A stretch of 64,000 bases of DNA, taken from positions 1 to 64,000 of the forward strand of contig NZ_JAUYGL010000007.1 of the NCBI RefSeq assembly GCF_030689745.1, read 5' to 3'. Shown in pieces: positions 46,296-55,830 of the stretch; position 1 is the first letter of the stretch; each line of letters begins with the position of its first letter. The translations under genes were made by a program, and so were the position numbers. The DNA is from Devosia sp. Its GTDB lineage: Bacteria; Pseudomonadota; Alphaproteobacteria; Rhizobiales; Devosiaceae. The notes below the pieces were generated by a model. That model saw only the letters and a program-made list of their open reading frames with translations. It made no database searches and had not been told where the DNA came from.

Positions 46296-47212
46296 TGTAT
46301 AAGCTAATGGTTGCCGATGTGGATTCCCCATCCTATTTCGTCGCCACCGCTGCAGTGAAGCTGGGATTCTTCAAGGCGGAAGGAGTCGAGGTCGAGTTCG
46401 TGCCTGAATATGGCGCCAAGAGCGGGCCGGAAAAGCTGCGCGATGGCACCATCCACTTTTTCGGCGGGCCAGCCTTTGCCGCCACCCGGGCTTTCCCGAT
46501 GTGGCAGGGCGCCAAGCTACTCTGCGCGCTGTCGCAATACTCCTACTGGTTCATGGGCATTCGCAAGGACATCGACATTGCCCCCGGCGATATCCAGGCA
46601 CTCAAAGGCCTGCGTGTCTCGTCCTCGTTCAAGTTTCCGCGAACTGCGCTGCGGCACATGTTTGCCGAAGCGGGGCTGGCGTCGGACGATGTCCAGATCG
46701 TCGAGAGTCTCGCAACGCAATCGGAATGGCACAGTCTCGACGGGGTCCGGGCCATCGAGCAGAACCACGCCGATGCCTTCTGGGGCAATGGGATGCGCCT
46801 GGCGCTGGCCGAAAAGGCGGGCCTCGCCAAACTCCATCTCGATCTTCGGCGTGGTGACGGCCCGGAGGGTGCTCGCTTCTACAATTTCGCCGCGCTGACA
46901 GCGACCGATGCCTTGATCGAAAAGGAGCCCGAGGTCGCGGCTGCCGCAGTGCGTGCCGTCCGGGCGACGCAGGCTGCACTGCGCGCCGATCCGTCGCTCG
47001 CACGGCAGGTGGGCGATGAGTTGTTTCCCAAGGACCAGGCCGAGCTCATTCCGGTTCTGGTGGAGCGGGATAGCCCCTATTACGACGCGAGCATCGGGCC
47101 CGAGGCGCTGGAGGGGTTGAACCGCTTTGCCATGGCCAATGGTCTCAGCGACCGTGTACTGGCGGATGACGAGATCGTCGCAACTCAGTTCAGCCGCTTC
47201 TGGACCCGCTGA
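46295..47212 (+). CDS. SsuA/NMT1-type substrate-binding protein without signal peptide
   Basis: 305-aa protein of the NMT1/THI5-like fold: MVADVDSPSYFVATAAVKLG, FFKAEGVEVEFVPEYGAKSG, GTIHFFGGPAFAATRAFP. Unlike the second binding protein at 49012 it lacks a signal peptide, so it is probably cytoplasmic, either a sensor or an enzyme-like member of the fold. ATG 46295 overlaps the amidase stop by one base. Confidence 0.8.
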   Translation: MYKLMVADVDSPSYFVATAAVKLGFFKAEGVEVEFVPEYGAKSGPEKLRDGTIHFFGGPAFAATRAFPMWQGAKLLCALSQYSYWFMGIRKDIDIAPGDIQALKGLRVSSSFKFPRTALRHMFAEAGLASDDVQIVESLATQSEWHSLDGVRAIEQNHADAFWGNGMRLALAEKAGLAKLHLDLRRGDGPEGARFYNFAALTATDALIEKEPEVAAAAVRAVRATQAALRADPSLARQVGDELFPKDQAELIPVLVERDSPYYDASIGPEALEGLNRFAMANGLSDRVLADDEIVATQFSRFWTR

Positions 47213-47968
47213 TCAGCTGGCGCCGCGCAGCCGTTCGCCGGTGCTTTCGAGCGAGATTTGCCGCACCGCCGCTTCGCGGGCCATGGCGACGTGATTGGCC
47301 GCGGCCTTTTCGGCGCGCTGCGTGTCCCGTGCCATGATCGCGTCGGAGAGCTCCTGGATTTCGGCGACGCTGAACGTGAGACGGCCCGGCTCGCTGAGGG
47401 ATTTACTGCGCAGAAACGCGACGCGGGCCATCAGCTGCCGCACGACGCTTTGCAGCACCGGATTGCCGGCGCCGCGCAACAGGATCTCGTAGAAAAGGCT
47501 CATGCTGCTGAGGAGCTGGTGGCGATTCTCCAACTGCGCGGCTTCGCCGAATTCGCGGGCAGCAACCATAAGCTTTTCGAATTCAGTTTGTGGCGCGCGC
47601 TCGATAAAGGCCCGGACTACGGCCGTTTCAAAAATAGCGCGGGTCTCGTAGATGGCTTCGGCCTCGGCAACGGTGATGAAGGCGACCATAGGGCCACGGC
47701 GAGATTCCACCGTAATCAGTTGCTCGCTTTCGAGCTGCCGTAGGACTTCGCGCACCGAGGTGCGGCTGACGCCCAACGCTTCGCAGAGCTCTCGCTCGAT
47801 AAGGCGCGTGCCGGGCGGATACCAGCCCTCGATAATGGCCATGCGCAGCTTGTCGAGTACCTGTTCGCGCAAGAGGGCGCGAGGCTGAACGATACGCAGA
47901 TCTGGCATGTCCGAAGCCCCCAACTCTCCCGCGCGCAACCGATCTGCTGGTCCCGATACTTTATCCAT
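47213..47968 (-). CDS. GntR-family regulator (FCD/FadR subfamily)
   Basis: 251-aa regulator. Winged helix: LREQVLDKLRMAIIEGWYPP, GTRLIERELCEALGVSRTSV, REVLRQLESEQL; helical FCD effector domain with EAIYETRAIFETAVVRAFIE and late metal-site-like HVAMAREAA. Start ATG 47968 has GGAG 7 nt upstream; ATG 47908 is an alternative. Convergent with the amidase operon, downstream of the EthD-like gene. Four TNGTNNNACNA-type sites mark its likely regulon. Confidence 0.9.
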   Translation of the reverse strand: MDKVSGPADRLRAGELGASDMPDLRIVQPRALLREQVLDKLRMAIIEGWYPPGTRLIERELCEALGVSRTSVREVLRQLESEQLITVESRRGPMVAFITVAEAEAIYETRAIFETAVVRAFIERAPQTEFEKLMVAAREFGEAAQLENRHQLLSSMSLFYEILLRGAGNPVLQSVVRQLMARVAFLRSKSLSEPGRLTFSVAEIQELSDAIMARDTQRAEKAAANHVAMAREAAVRQISLESTGERLRGAS

Positions 47969-47984
47969 GTTCGATCTCCGAGGT

Positions 47985-48659
47985 CTAGGCCGCAGGTTGC
48001 GCCAAGAATCGCTGACGGCGCTTTGTGAATACCATGTACGTGCCGCGAAACCAGCTTTCGGCGGCGAGCTGATCACGCCAGGGCGTGGTACGGGCGGCGG
48101 CCCGCGCGGAACTTTCAAGTGCATCGGCGGAGGCGAGGTGGTGCAGCGCCAGGTGCGTATAGCTCTCAGGCGCGCCATCGACGATCTGGTAACGGCGGAC
48201 ACCGAGCCATTGCGGCTCTTCGAGCAGCCTGGGCACGTGATCCTGAGTGTACCAATCGTTGAAGTCGGCTTGCCGATCTTCGGGCACGGTGAAGAATACC
48301 GAATAGAGCACCAGGCTCTCCAGCATCTGGGCTTCGCTGATCCCCTCCTGCTGCTGCCAACTCAAGAGCCGGCCGGTATAGCGTGTGAAGCCGGAGACAT
48401 CGCGCAACATGCGCGCGGTGCGCTCGCTCGGTTCGCCCTTGATGCGCTTATACTGGTCAGTTTGCAGCGCCTCCGGCGACTCCATGTCATAGACCGCCAG
48501 AAAGCCCGGACCGTCGTTGCGGCAATAGCGCTGAGCCCCGAGAAATCCCGGCGCGGCCATGCGGATTGGGATGTGCTCGGTATCGTACCAATCGTGAAAG
48601 TCGGCCTCCCAGCTGGGATCGGGAGTCATCTCGGAAAACAGTACGCCGCCTGGTCGCAT
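47985..48659 (-). CDS. Tandem EthD-like (dimeric alpha-beta barrel) protein
   Basis: 224-aa protein made of two similar halves: FHDWYDTEHIPIRMAAPGFL followed by GAQRYC, and FNDWYTQDHVPRLLEEPQWL followed by GVRRYQ. The D-W-Y-x3-H-x-P core is typical of EthD-related proteins. Such proteins are found with oxygenase catabolic clusters, role unknown. ATG 48659 is preferred over 48683, as AGAG precedes it and the operator at 48684 would otherwise touch the start. Confidence 0.75.
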   Translation of the reverse strand: MRPGGVLFSEMTPDPSWEADFHDWYDTEHIPIRMAAPGFLGAQRYCRNDGPGFLAVYDMESPEALQTDQYKRIKGEPSERTARMLRDVSGFTRYTGRLLSWQQQEGISEAQMLESLVLYSVFFTVPEDRQADFNDWYTQDHVPRLLEEPQWLGVRRYQIVDGAPESYTHLALHHLASADALESSARAAARTTPWRDQLAAESWFRGTYMVFTKRRQRFLAQPAA

Positions 48660-48683
48660 CTTAACTCTCTTGACGTTCGTCAT

Positions 48684-48696
48684 CTTGTATGACGAT
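48684..48696. promoter_or_regulatory. GntR-type operator before the EthD-like gene
   Basis: CTTGTATGACGAT; its core TTGT-ATG-ACGA differs from the perfect dyad by one base but still fits TNGTNNNACNA. A second degenerate copy (TATGTCATCTTGT) follows at 48700-48712. Confidence 0.55.
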
Positions 48697-48826
48697 ACTA
48701 TGTCATCTTGTATTTTGGTTGTCCAGTGAGGGCAGCCAAACCAAACGCCACCGATGCGTACTGGATAAAAAACAAGCGAGGGCAATGCGAGCGCAAAAAG
48801 TGATCAGCATCTGGACAGGGCTTGTA

Positions 48827-48848
48827 GTATGTCATACTGTCATACAAA
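48827..48848. promoter_or_regulatory. GntR-type double operator before the transporter operon
   Basis: Two overlapping dyads: GTATG-T-CATAC at 48827-48837 and CTGT-CAT-ACAA at 48838-48847. The second fits TNGTNNNACNA except for one base and matches the sites at 39567 and 44338. Located about 165 bp before the binding-protein gene; 48849-49011 holds no gene I can support. Confidence 0.55.
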
Positions 48849-49011
48849 ACGACAGGGGCTGGTCTTTGTCTTTGCTGCGCACGGTCGAAGAGCTTGCCGC
48901 AATGATGCGGCTAGGGCGAACTGGCGAGCCGCATAAGTGGCCCTGGTTCGAGTTGGAGAAAAGCGCGCCGGTTCAGGGGGACCGCGCGATCATTAAGGGA
49001 GCGATTATTAC

Positions 49012-49989
49012 ATGAAAAAGCTAGTGAGCCTGACCGCTACGGCACTTCTCGTCACCACTGCCTTTGCGCACGCGCAGTCACTCGAGCCGTTCCGCTACGG
49101 TACGGTTGCCACCAAGGGTGACGCCGGCTTCGTCTACATGGCGGCCGAGGACGGGTTCGATGACAGCTTCGGCATTGACATCGACATGCAGTCGTTCAAG
49201 GGCGACTCTATCCTGCTGCGCGGCCTGCTGGCCGGTGAACTCGATGCTTATATCGGCAATCCCGGCGGCCCGATGATCGCGGCCAGCAAGGGCGCCGACA
49301 TCAAGATCATTGGCTGCCCATGGCCGGGTCTGACCTATGCGCTCTTCACCAAGCCAGAAATAACGTCGGTCGAGCAGCTGGCTGGCGGCACTATCGGTGT
49401 TTCCGCCCCCGGTTCTCTGCCGGATCTATTCTCGCGTGCCGTGGTCAAGTCGGCCGGTCTCTCGCTCGACGACGTCAACTTCACGGTCGCTGGGAGCGAC
49501 TCAGAACGCGTGGCGGCCGTTTCGGCCGATCTTATCACTGCTGCGCCGAGCTCGAGCGAATTCAACGCCAAGGCGCCGGAACTAGGCCTCCATATGCTGG
49601 TGCATGCGCGCGACGTCGTGCCCGAGTATGTGCGCTTCTGCATCATGACCCGCGGCGACATCGTGCGCGATCGCCCCGACTACATCGCCAAGTTCCTTGC
49701 CGCGCAGATGAAGGGCTTCAGCTATGCCCTCGAAAACAAGGACGCGACTCTTGCTCTTTCCTATGAAAAGGCAGAGATGCCCGAAACCGACCAGGCGCCT
49801 GTGCTGATCTACGACGAGGTGGTCAAGTTCGGTGCGGTCAATCCCGAGATGACGGTTGAAATCGACAAGCTCGAATGGCTGAGCGGCCTTCTTGCCGAGA
49901 CCGGCAACATGGATGCTGGCTATGATCCCACAATGATCGTCGACACGAGCGTGCTTGAAAACGCCAAAGCGCTTCTCGCGGCCCAATAA
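49012..49989 (+). CDS. SsuA/NMT1-type ABC transporter substrate-binding protein
   Basis: 325-aa periplasmic binding protein. Signal peptide MKKLVSLTATALLVTTAFAH ending AHAQS, then FRYGTVATKGDAGFVYMAAE, GDSILLRGLLAGELDAYIGN, IKIIGCPWPGLTYALF. Fold of taurine/nitrate/pyrimidine-precursor carriers. RBS AAGGGAG. First gene of the transporter operon with ATPase and permease. Confidence 0.9.
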   Translation: MKKLVSLTATALLVTTAFAHAQSLEPFRYGTVATKGDAGFVYMAAEDGFDDSFGIDIDMQSFKGDSILLRGLLAGELDAYIGNPGGPMIAASKGADIKIIGCPWPGLTYALFTKPEITSVEQLAGGTIGVSAPGSLPDLFSRAVVKSAGLSLDDVNFTVAGSDSERVAAVSADLITAAPSSSEFNAKAPELGLHMLVHARDVVPEYVRFCIMTRGDIVRDRPDYIAKFLAAQMKGFSYALENKDATLALSYEKAEMPETDQAPVLIYDEVVKFGAVNPEMTVEIDKLEWLSGLLAETGNMDAGYDPTMIVDTSVLENAKALLAAQ

Positions 49990-50011
49990 CGACAGAAAAG
50001 GAGACCTTGCA

Positions 50012-50806
50012 ATGGCACTGGTCGAAATCCAGAACGTCACCAAGACGTTCAAAACCAAGGTGGCTGGTGCTCAAGGCGAGGTGCACGCGCTGAGCGGGGT
50101 CTCCTTTTCCCTCGAACGGGGTGAGATTGTTGCCATCACCGGGGCGAGTGGCTGTGGCAAGACCACTATGCTGCGTATCATCATGGGCCTCGAGCAGGCT
50201 AGCGGTGGCTCTGTGATGGTCAATGGCAAGAAGGTCAACGCCTGCGGTTACGACCGTGGCATGGTGTTTCAGCACTCTGAACTGCTGCCCTGGCGCAGCG
50301 CTATTGAGAATGTAGCGTTCGGGCTCGAACTCAAGGGCATGGACAAGCCAACCCGGGTGGCCGAAGCCGCGCGATATCTGGAGCTCGTTGGTCTCAGTCA
50401 CGCCGCCGAGCGCCTGCCGCATCAACTGTCGGGCGGTATGAAGCAGCGCGTGGGCATTGCCCGGGCGCTTGCCATCGGGCCTGACGTGCTGCTGATGGAT
50501 GAGCCGTTCGGCGCGCTAGATGCGCAAACCCGCGAGGGCCTCCAGAACGAACTCCTGGCCATCCAGGCCAAGACGCAGCAGACCATCATTCTGGTTACCC
50601 ATGACCTCGACGAAGCCGTGCTCTTGGCCGACCGCGTCGTGGTCATGAGTCGCGGGCGGGTCGCCGAAATGCTCGATGTACATCTGCCCCGACCGCGCCC
50701 CAGCCTTGCCGCGTTACGCGGCAATCCTGAATTCGGCAACAAGCGACTGCGCTTGTGGGAGCTGCTGAAGACCGAAATGGACGCCGATGCGAGAAAGGCC
50801 GCATGA
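50012..50806 (+). CDS. Nitrate/sulfonate-type ABC transporter ATP-binding protein
   Basis: 264-aa ATPase of the SsuB/TauB class. Walker A GASGCGKTT, Q-loop MVFQHSELLPWRSAIENVAF, signature LSGGMKQR, Walker B VLLMDEPFGALDAQT, His switch VTHDLDEAV. RBS AAGGAGA before ATG 50012; stop overlaps the permease start. Confidence 0.93.
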   Translation: MALVEIQNVTKTFKTKVAGAQGEVHALSGVSFSLERGEIVAITGASGCGKTTMLRIIMGLEQASGGSVMVNGKKVNACGYDRGMVFQHSELLPWRSAIENVAFGLELKGMDKPTRVAEAARYLELVGLSHAAERLPHQLSGGMKQRVGIARALAIGPDVLLMDEPFGALDAQTREGLQNELLAIQAKTQQTIILVTHDLDEAVLLADRVVVMSRGRVAEMLDVHLPRPRPSLAALRGNPEFGNKRLRLWELLKTEMDADARKAA

Positions 50807-51624
50807 TGACCACCGACCACACCACCGTGCCGGTTAGCATTCGCATGGACCTTGTCACGATCCTGATGAGCCGCCGGTTCATCACCCTCACCTCGGTCGC
50901 CATCGCGCTGTTGCTTTGGGAATTCTTTGGCCGCCAGGTCAATCCGCTATTCGGGTCCTATCCTTCCGCGATTGCAGTTGCAATGGTCGAGCTCACCCTT
51001 AGCGGACGGCTGCCCAGCGCCTTCTTCCAAAGCCTGCAGCCCTTCGTAGTCGGATTCAGCATCGCGGCCATCCTAGGCATTCCGATTGGTATGCTGCTCG
51101 GTCGGTTCCGCTTCATGGAAGCCGCCTTCGGCATCTATGTTACGGCGGGCAATGCCATGCCGCTAATCGCGATTACGCCGCTCTTCATGCTCTGGTTCGG
51201 ACTGGGCTTTACCGTCAAGGTCGCTATCATTGCCACGCTGTCGTTCTTTCCCATCTGCATGAGCACCTGGTCCGGCGTCAAATCCATTCCCAAGTCGCTG
51301 ATCGAAGTGGGCGAATCCTTCGTTGGCTCGCGCCGGGCGATTTTGCAGAAGATCGTCCTGCCGGCCTCCGTGCCCTATATCATGGCCGGCATCCGGCTTG
51401 CTGTCGGCAAGGGCATCATCGCCATGATCGTGGCGGAGTTCTTCACCGCGCTTTCGGGTCTGGGCGGCATCATCCTCACGGCTGCCAACAATTTCGAAAC
51501 CGCCGAAATGTTTGCTCCGATCATTGTGCTATTAACATTTGCCATTATGCTCAATGCATTCGTGCAATGGCTGGAACACGTAATCGCACCCTGGCATGTC
51601 CAGGTTACGGGTCAGGAAGACTAA
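50803..51624 (+). CDS. Nitrate/sulfonate-type ABC transporter permease
   Basis: 273-aa membrane permease of the SsuC class with about six membrane spans and the cytoplasmic loop IEVGESFVGSRRAILQKIVL that docks on the ATPase. Start ATG 50803 overlaps the ATPase stop (ATGATG). Last gene of the cluster before the ISKra4 element. Confidence 0.92.
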   Translation: MMTTDHTTVPVSIRMDLVTILMSRRFITLTSVAIALLLWEFFGRQVNPLFGSYPSAIAVAMVELTLSGRLPSAFFQSLQPFVVGFSIAAILGIPIGMLLGRFRFMEAAFGIYVTAGNAMPLIAITPLFMLWFGLGFTVKVAIIATLSFFPICMSTWSGVKSIPKSLIEVGESFVGSRRAILQKIVLPASVPYIMAGIRLAVGKGIIAMIVAEFFTALSGLGGIILTAANNFETAEMFAPIIVLLTFAIMLNAFVQWLEHVIAPWHVQVTGQED

Positions 51625-51720
51625 TAATAGAACTTCCACCGACGCGGTTCACTCATGGCACTTATCTCGGTCATTTTTTGCTGCATGAATAGTTGAGGGC
51701 GGATGTGTCATCGCCCGAGA

Positions 51721-53280
51721 CCGGGAACTTCTCTGGGGTGAGAGCGGCCACGATCTGTTAGGACGGACTGCGTCATCACCACCTTCTTTGGCCACAGAGG
51801 TGCTGATGACAATGGAATGGACGATTTCGATCGAGGGGACAAATGAGTTCGGAGACACCAGCCGCCGAGAGTTCCGGATCGACAAAGCGATGAACGCCTT
51901 CGTGGTGGGGACCTTGGCCTGTCGATCGACGACGGCAGCAAGATCATGGCCACCCTACAAGCAGCGGTCGTGACCCACGAGGTCGAGGCCTACACGCTGT
52001 TCCGAAGGGTCTGCCCGGATTGCCAAACCATTCGGTTAGTCAAGGACTATACGACGCGCCGCATTCGAACGGTCTTCGGCACGGTGGAGGTTCGCAATCC
52101 CCGCTGGTTGTTGTGCCGGGACTGCCATCCAGGAATGGACGCTGCGTTCGCGCCTCTCAAGGAAATCTGTCCGGATCAGGCAACGCCCGAGCTGATGGAA
52201 CTGACGGCACGGCTGGGAAGCATGATGCCATATCGGCAGGCCGCCACCATGCTCGCTCAATTCCTGCCCGTTGAGCCGACTGAGACGCATGCTACAGTGC
52301 GCAAGAGGACAATCCGTATCGGCCAGCGGCTCGACGAGCAGATAACCAGGGAATCGTGGTGTGCGAAAACGCAGATGGATGAAGACGTCAGCTCGAGATG
52401 CAGCTTCCTGGTGACCGGCGCAAAGAGTTCGTTATCAGCATTGATACCGCTCATGTGCGCAGTGCCGACAAGCACTTAGCGAGAAACTTCGAGATCGTAG
52501 TTGCCCGCTGCGGGCGTGGTGGGCGGGGAGATTCGGGCGGCCGATATTTCACCACCAGCAACACCGGCCAACATGCGATGCGGGATCGCGCCCTTCACGC
52601 GCTTCGCCACGAGGGGTATTGCGGCATTGGCAATGTGACCGTGATTTCCGATGGCGCCGAGATCCTCAAACGATTGCCTCGTGCGATGCCAAAACCGACC
52701 ACCCACATCATCGACTGGTTCCACATCGCCATGAAGAGTCAACCCATGCAGCAGATCGCAGATCACATGGCTCGATCCTGCTTTGATCCAGCCGGTGCGC
52801 TGCCGTCTATCGGAAGGGAGATTAAAGCCGTGAAGTGGCGTCTTTGGCACGGAACACGTGGATCGCACCATCGGCGACCTCGAGCAGCTTGTCGCTAAAT
52901 TCAAGGCCAGGCAGGAAGAAGGGGCACTCGTCGACGCGCGCCTTCATAACCTCTGCGCCCAGCTCCTTACCTTCATCCGCTCAAACCGCAGTGCGATCGT
53001 CAACTACGGCAAGCGCTACCGATCTGGCCTTCGCGTTGCCACGACCCTTGCTGAGTCGGCGGTCAATTCGCTGGTGGCCAAACGAATGGCGAAGAAGCAA
53101 CAGATGCGCTGGACTCAGCACGGTGCCCACATGCTGATGCAGGTTCGAACAGCCGATATGAACGGCGAGCTTCGCGATCGGCTTCGCGCAAGATTTCGGC
53201 TGCCTGAACCTCAGGTGCCTTCGTTGTACAATCCAAAAGCACCGCTACTCCGAGCCGCATAAGCCCAGAGAAGTTACCGG
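51721..53280 (+). mobile_element. ISKra4-family insertion sequence, inactivated
   Basis: About 1.56 kb with inverted ends CCGGGAACTTCTCTGGG (51721-51737) and the complement of CCGGTAACTTCTCTGGG (53264-53280), matching at 16 of 17 positions. It carries a frameshifted transposase and lies inside the GAF region of the sensor pseudogene to its right. The 51625-51720 stretch before it holds no gene. Confidence 0.75.
51806..53262 (+). pseudogene. ISKra4-family transposase, frameshifted
   Basis: Reads MTMEWTISIEGTNEFGDTSR, then about 51900 shifts to GLSIDDGSKIMATLQAAVV, LFRRVCPDCQTIRLVKDYTT, RRIRTVFGTVEVRNPRW; near 52390 shifts to LPGDRRKEFVISIDTAHVRS and ISDGAEILKRLPRAMP, followed by THIIDWFHIAMK; near 52850 shifts again to RTIGDLEQLVAKFKARQEEG and the end AESAVNSLVAKRMAKKQQMR. 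Three frameshifts; every part is family-like. Not functional. Confidence 0.9.
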
Positions 53281-54623
53281 TGTCGATAGGATCGATGTCG
53301 ACCAGCACGAACGATAGCCATGCGCGTCGGCTGCGTCGCGATAATCGTCCCATAGGGGGTCATGCATGATGTCCGTTGCGATCACAGCTTCCCGTCGAAA
53401 CGCAGCCGTGCCGCATGATCCCGCCTTGGGGCCGATGCGGGCGCCATTGATCGCCGCTGCGTATGCCTTCGCCAGACTTGGCGCCGGCCATGCCGCAAGC
53501 GACCTTCGTTCTAGTCAACCAGCATGACCGAGCCGAAAATCCCGTTCAGCTGTGATTCGACCAGATACTTGAGCTGCTCCAGCACCTCCTCGAGCGGCGC
53601 GCTCATCGCGATCATCTCAAGAATATGCGCCTGTCCGTTGCGCAGGACGTCGGCTTGCTTACGCGCCGTGATGTCGTGCGCGATGCCGATCAGACCCGTG
53701 ATCTGGTTCTGGGCATCGCGCAGGGGCACCTTGGTCGATGAGAGCCATTTCGTGGCGCTAGAGGAGTCAACGATCGACTCCTCCTGGTCGATCATCGGCA
53801 CCTCGCTGTCGAGGATGCCTTCCTCGACAGCCCGAAACGTCCGGGCAACAGCGGTAGGATGGATGTCAAAGTCCGACAGGCCGATCATATCGCTGGGCTT
53901 TGCTCGGCCGCTATCGGAGGCGATAGCCTTATTGGCAATCAGGAAGCGGCTCTGTGTGTCCTTGACCCAAAGATAGTCCGGTACCCAGTCGATCAGAGTT
54001 TGCAGCGACAAAAAACGTTCATCCGCCACGATGCGGTTGGCTTCGTGCTCTGTGACATCCTCGTGTGTGGCCAGCTAGCCACCGCCCGGCATCGGTTCGT
54101 GACAGACGCGGATGCTTCTGCCGTCCTGAAGCTCGGCCGACCACACCTTGGGTCCGATGCCAGTACTGACGGAGGCGCACCATTGCAGGTAGTCGCCGGC
54201 GCCCATCGGGCAGGTTCCGGCGGCGATACGGAGCTCGACGATCTCGCCGAGGGAGGCGCCCGGGCGAACTTGCTCCGGTGTGAGACGGTAGAGCTCGGCG
54301 TAGCGGCGGCTACACAGAACCAGCCGCCGCTCGCTGTCGAAGAAACAGACCCCCTGCGAAACATGATTGATGGCTGTCTCATAATGCGCGGTCTGCGCTT
54401 CAAGCGCCGTGATCGCGGTCTGGAGGTCCTGGACCACGGCCTCGTATGAGGTAGTTGCCAGTTTGGCCAGCGCCTCCCAGTTGACCTCCGCCAGCACCTC
54501 GGCGGCCCGCGCTAATAGATCTTGGCTCAAGTCCCGTCTCCCACTCGCCCGGAGCGGCCCTTGATCAGACGCCCCCAAGTGATTCACGGCACGAAGGACT
54601 AGATCAGCGTGATATAGCCTCAA
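53281..54623 (-). pseudogene. PAS-PAS-GAF sensory protein, broken by a nonsense codon and an IS
   Basis: N-terminal part 54623-54078: helical lead, then a PAS domain (AINHVSQGVCFFDSERRLVL, CSRRYAELYRLTPEQVRPG). At 54075-54077 an in-frame TAG interrupts MPGGG-stop-LATHEDVTE, where relatives have Trp (TGG to TAG). The same frame resumes to 53511 with a second PAS (IDWVPDYLWVKDTQSRFLIA...VPLRDAQNQITGLIGIAHDI). GAF text (RLRHGA..., WGRLSRRSRRA in another frame) continues frameshifted to 53281, where the ISKra4 element begins. The output domain is lost. Confidence 0.8.
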
Positions 54624-55053
54624 TGGCCGCCATGTACTGCAAATACGCAGTATGGAGCATACAAATTACAGTTGTCGGCCGCGAATTAAACGTCAATGTC
54701 GCTGACATAGTGTCGAAATTGTTTTCGGCATACTTGGTCTAATATTTCAGGAAATGGGTGCGTCTGGTAGATTGATCGGCATATCGAAGGACTCGATCGA
54801 CAGCGAACGAATGGCAGCCGCTGCCTAGCGGGCGAGTTTGCCCTCGCGAGCGTAGTGGAAGAATTGCTGGTCTACGTGTCGAAGCTATGAAGGTTGTTCA
54901 TACATAGGCATGCGCGCATGACGTCCATGGTCGAGCCCTTCTAATCTAGACAGGCGTTGAGCCGTTTGACTATACCTTCGGTCCCGCGCCCGTTCGATCA
55001 TAAGGCCGCCGGCAACGTCTGGTAGAGACATTCTCCAGGGAGGAGGTGACCAA
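54624..55053. other. Gap without recognised genes
   Basis: 430 bp with no gene, RNA or IS end that I can identify. Probably holds the promoter of the PAS pseudogene on one side and of the PilZ gene at 55054 on the other. Confidence 0.4.
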
Positions 55054-55308
55054 ATGGAGGAACGGAGGGTCGCAGCGAGGCGGCGAACCCTGAAAGGCGC
55101 GCATATCGTGTTCAACGAAGGACGCTCCACGATCACCTGTATCGTGAGAAATCTCTCAACGACTGGGGCATTGCTTCGAGTAGAATCCGTGATCGGCGTC
55201 CCGCCTGACTTCATCCTCTCGCTGGATGACGGCACAAGCTATCGATGCGGGGTGGTCCGGCGGTCAGGGACCGAGATCGGGGTCAAGTTCGGCCAAGGTG
55301 AACCGTAG
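55054..55308 (+). CDS. Small PilZ-domain protein
   Basis: 84-aa PilZ-like protein: ERRVAARRRTLKGAHIVFNE, GRSTITCIVRNLSTTGALLR, DFILSLDDGTSYRCGVVRRS, GTEIGVKF. Keeps R-R-x-x-x-R and N-x-S-x-x-G better than its paralogue at 28753, so cyclic di-GMP binding is more plausible here. Strong RBS GGAGGAGG. Confidence 0.8.
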   Translation: MEERRVAARRRTLKGAHIVFNEGRSTITCIVRNLSTTGALLRVESVIGVPPDFILSLDDGTSYRCGVVRRSGTEIGVKFGQGEP

Positions 55309-55830
55309 TCATCATGGCCCTGCTGAGCGGGGGTGATGCGATGGCGGTTGCCCAAGACGGTCGCCGTGTAGGACAAGCCAAGGACGTGGTCACCTTTGCG
55401 GTCACGCAAGCGATCGATCTCGTGCGGCCGGCTTCGTCGTGGTCAAGCTGATTGCGCTGGCCCGCATGGAGCGGCGTCGGGACTGTCATTAATTTCGTGT
55501 GCGGGCGGTCGGTTGAACATCACGCCGCCATGGCCGGTGGAGCCGATAGGGCCGCGACGGCGGCCGTGCTGAACCTGACCGCGGGACAGCGGGTGACCTA
55601 CGTGCAGCCGATCGGCCACATGGCCTGATCGCGCAGTGGCACGAACGCATTTGGCTGCATTGACCCTTGCCATTTCGGTCCGCCCTATGCCCGCCAACCA
55701 TGCCGGACTGTGCGGATCAAATTGGCCACGTCATCGAGATGTTCGACTAACCCGCTCCTTTAGACAGCGGTCAGCGTACTTCCTTGAACCGCGTGACGCC
55801 GGTGTCCAAGATTACCGCCGGAGGTGGCAG
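55309..55830. other. Gap with decayed coding text
   Basis: 522 bp with no intact gene. Short plus-strand pieces (QDGRRVGQAKDVVTFAVTQA near 55353-55412; AAVLNLTAGQRVTYVQPIGH near 55566-55625) look like remains of small proteins, but no family is recognised. Confidence 0.3.
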
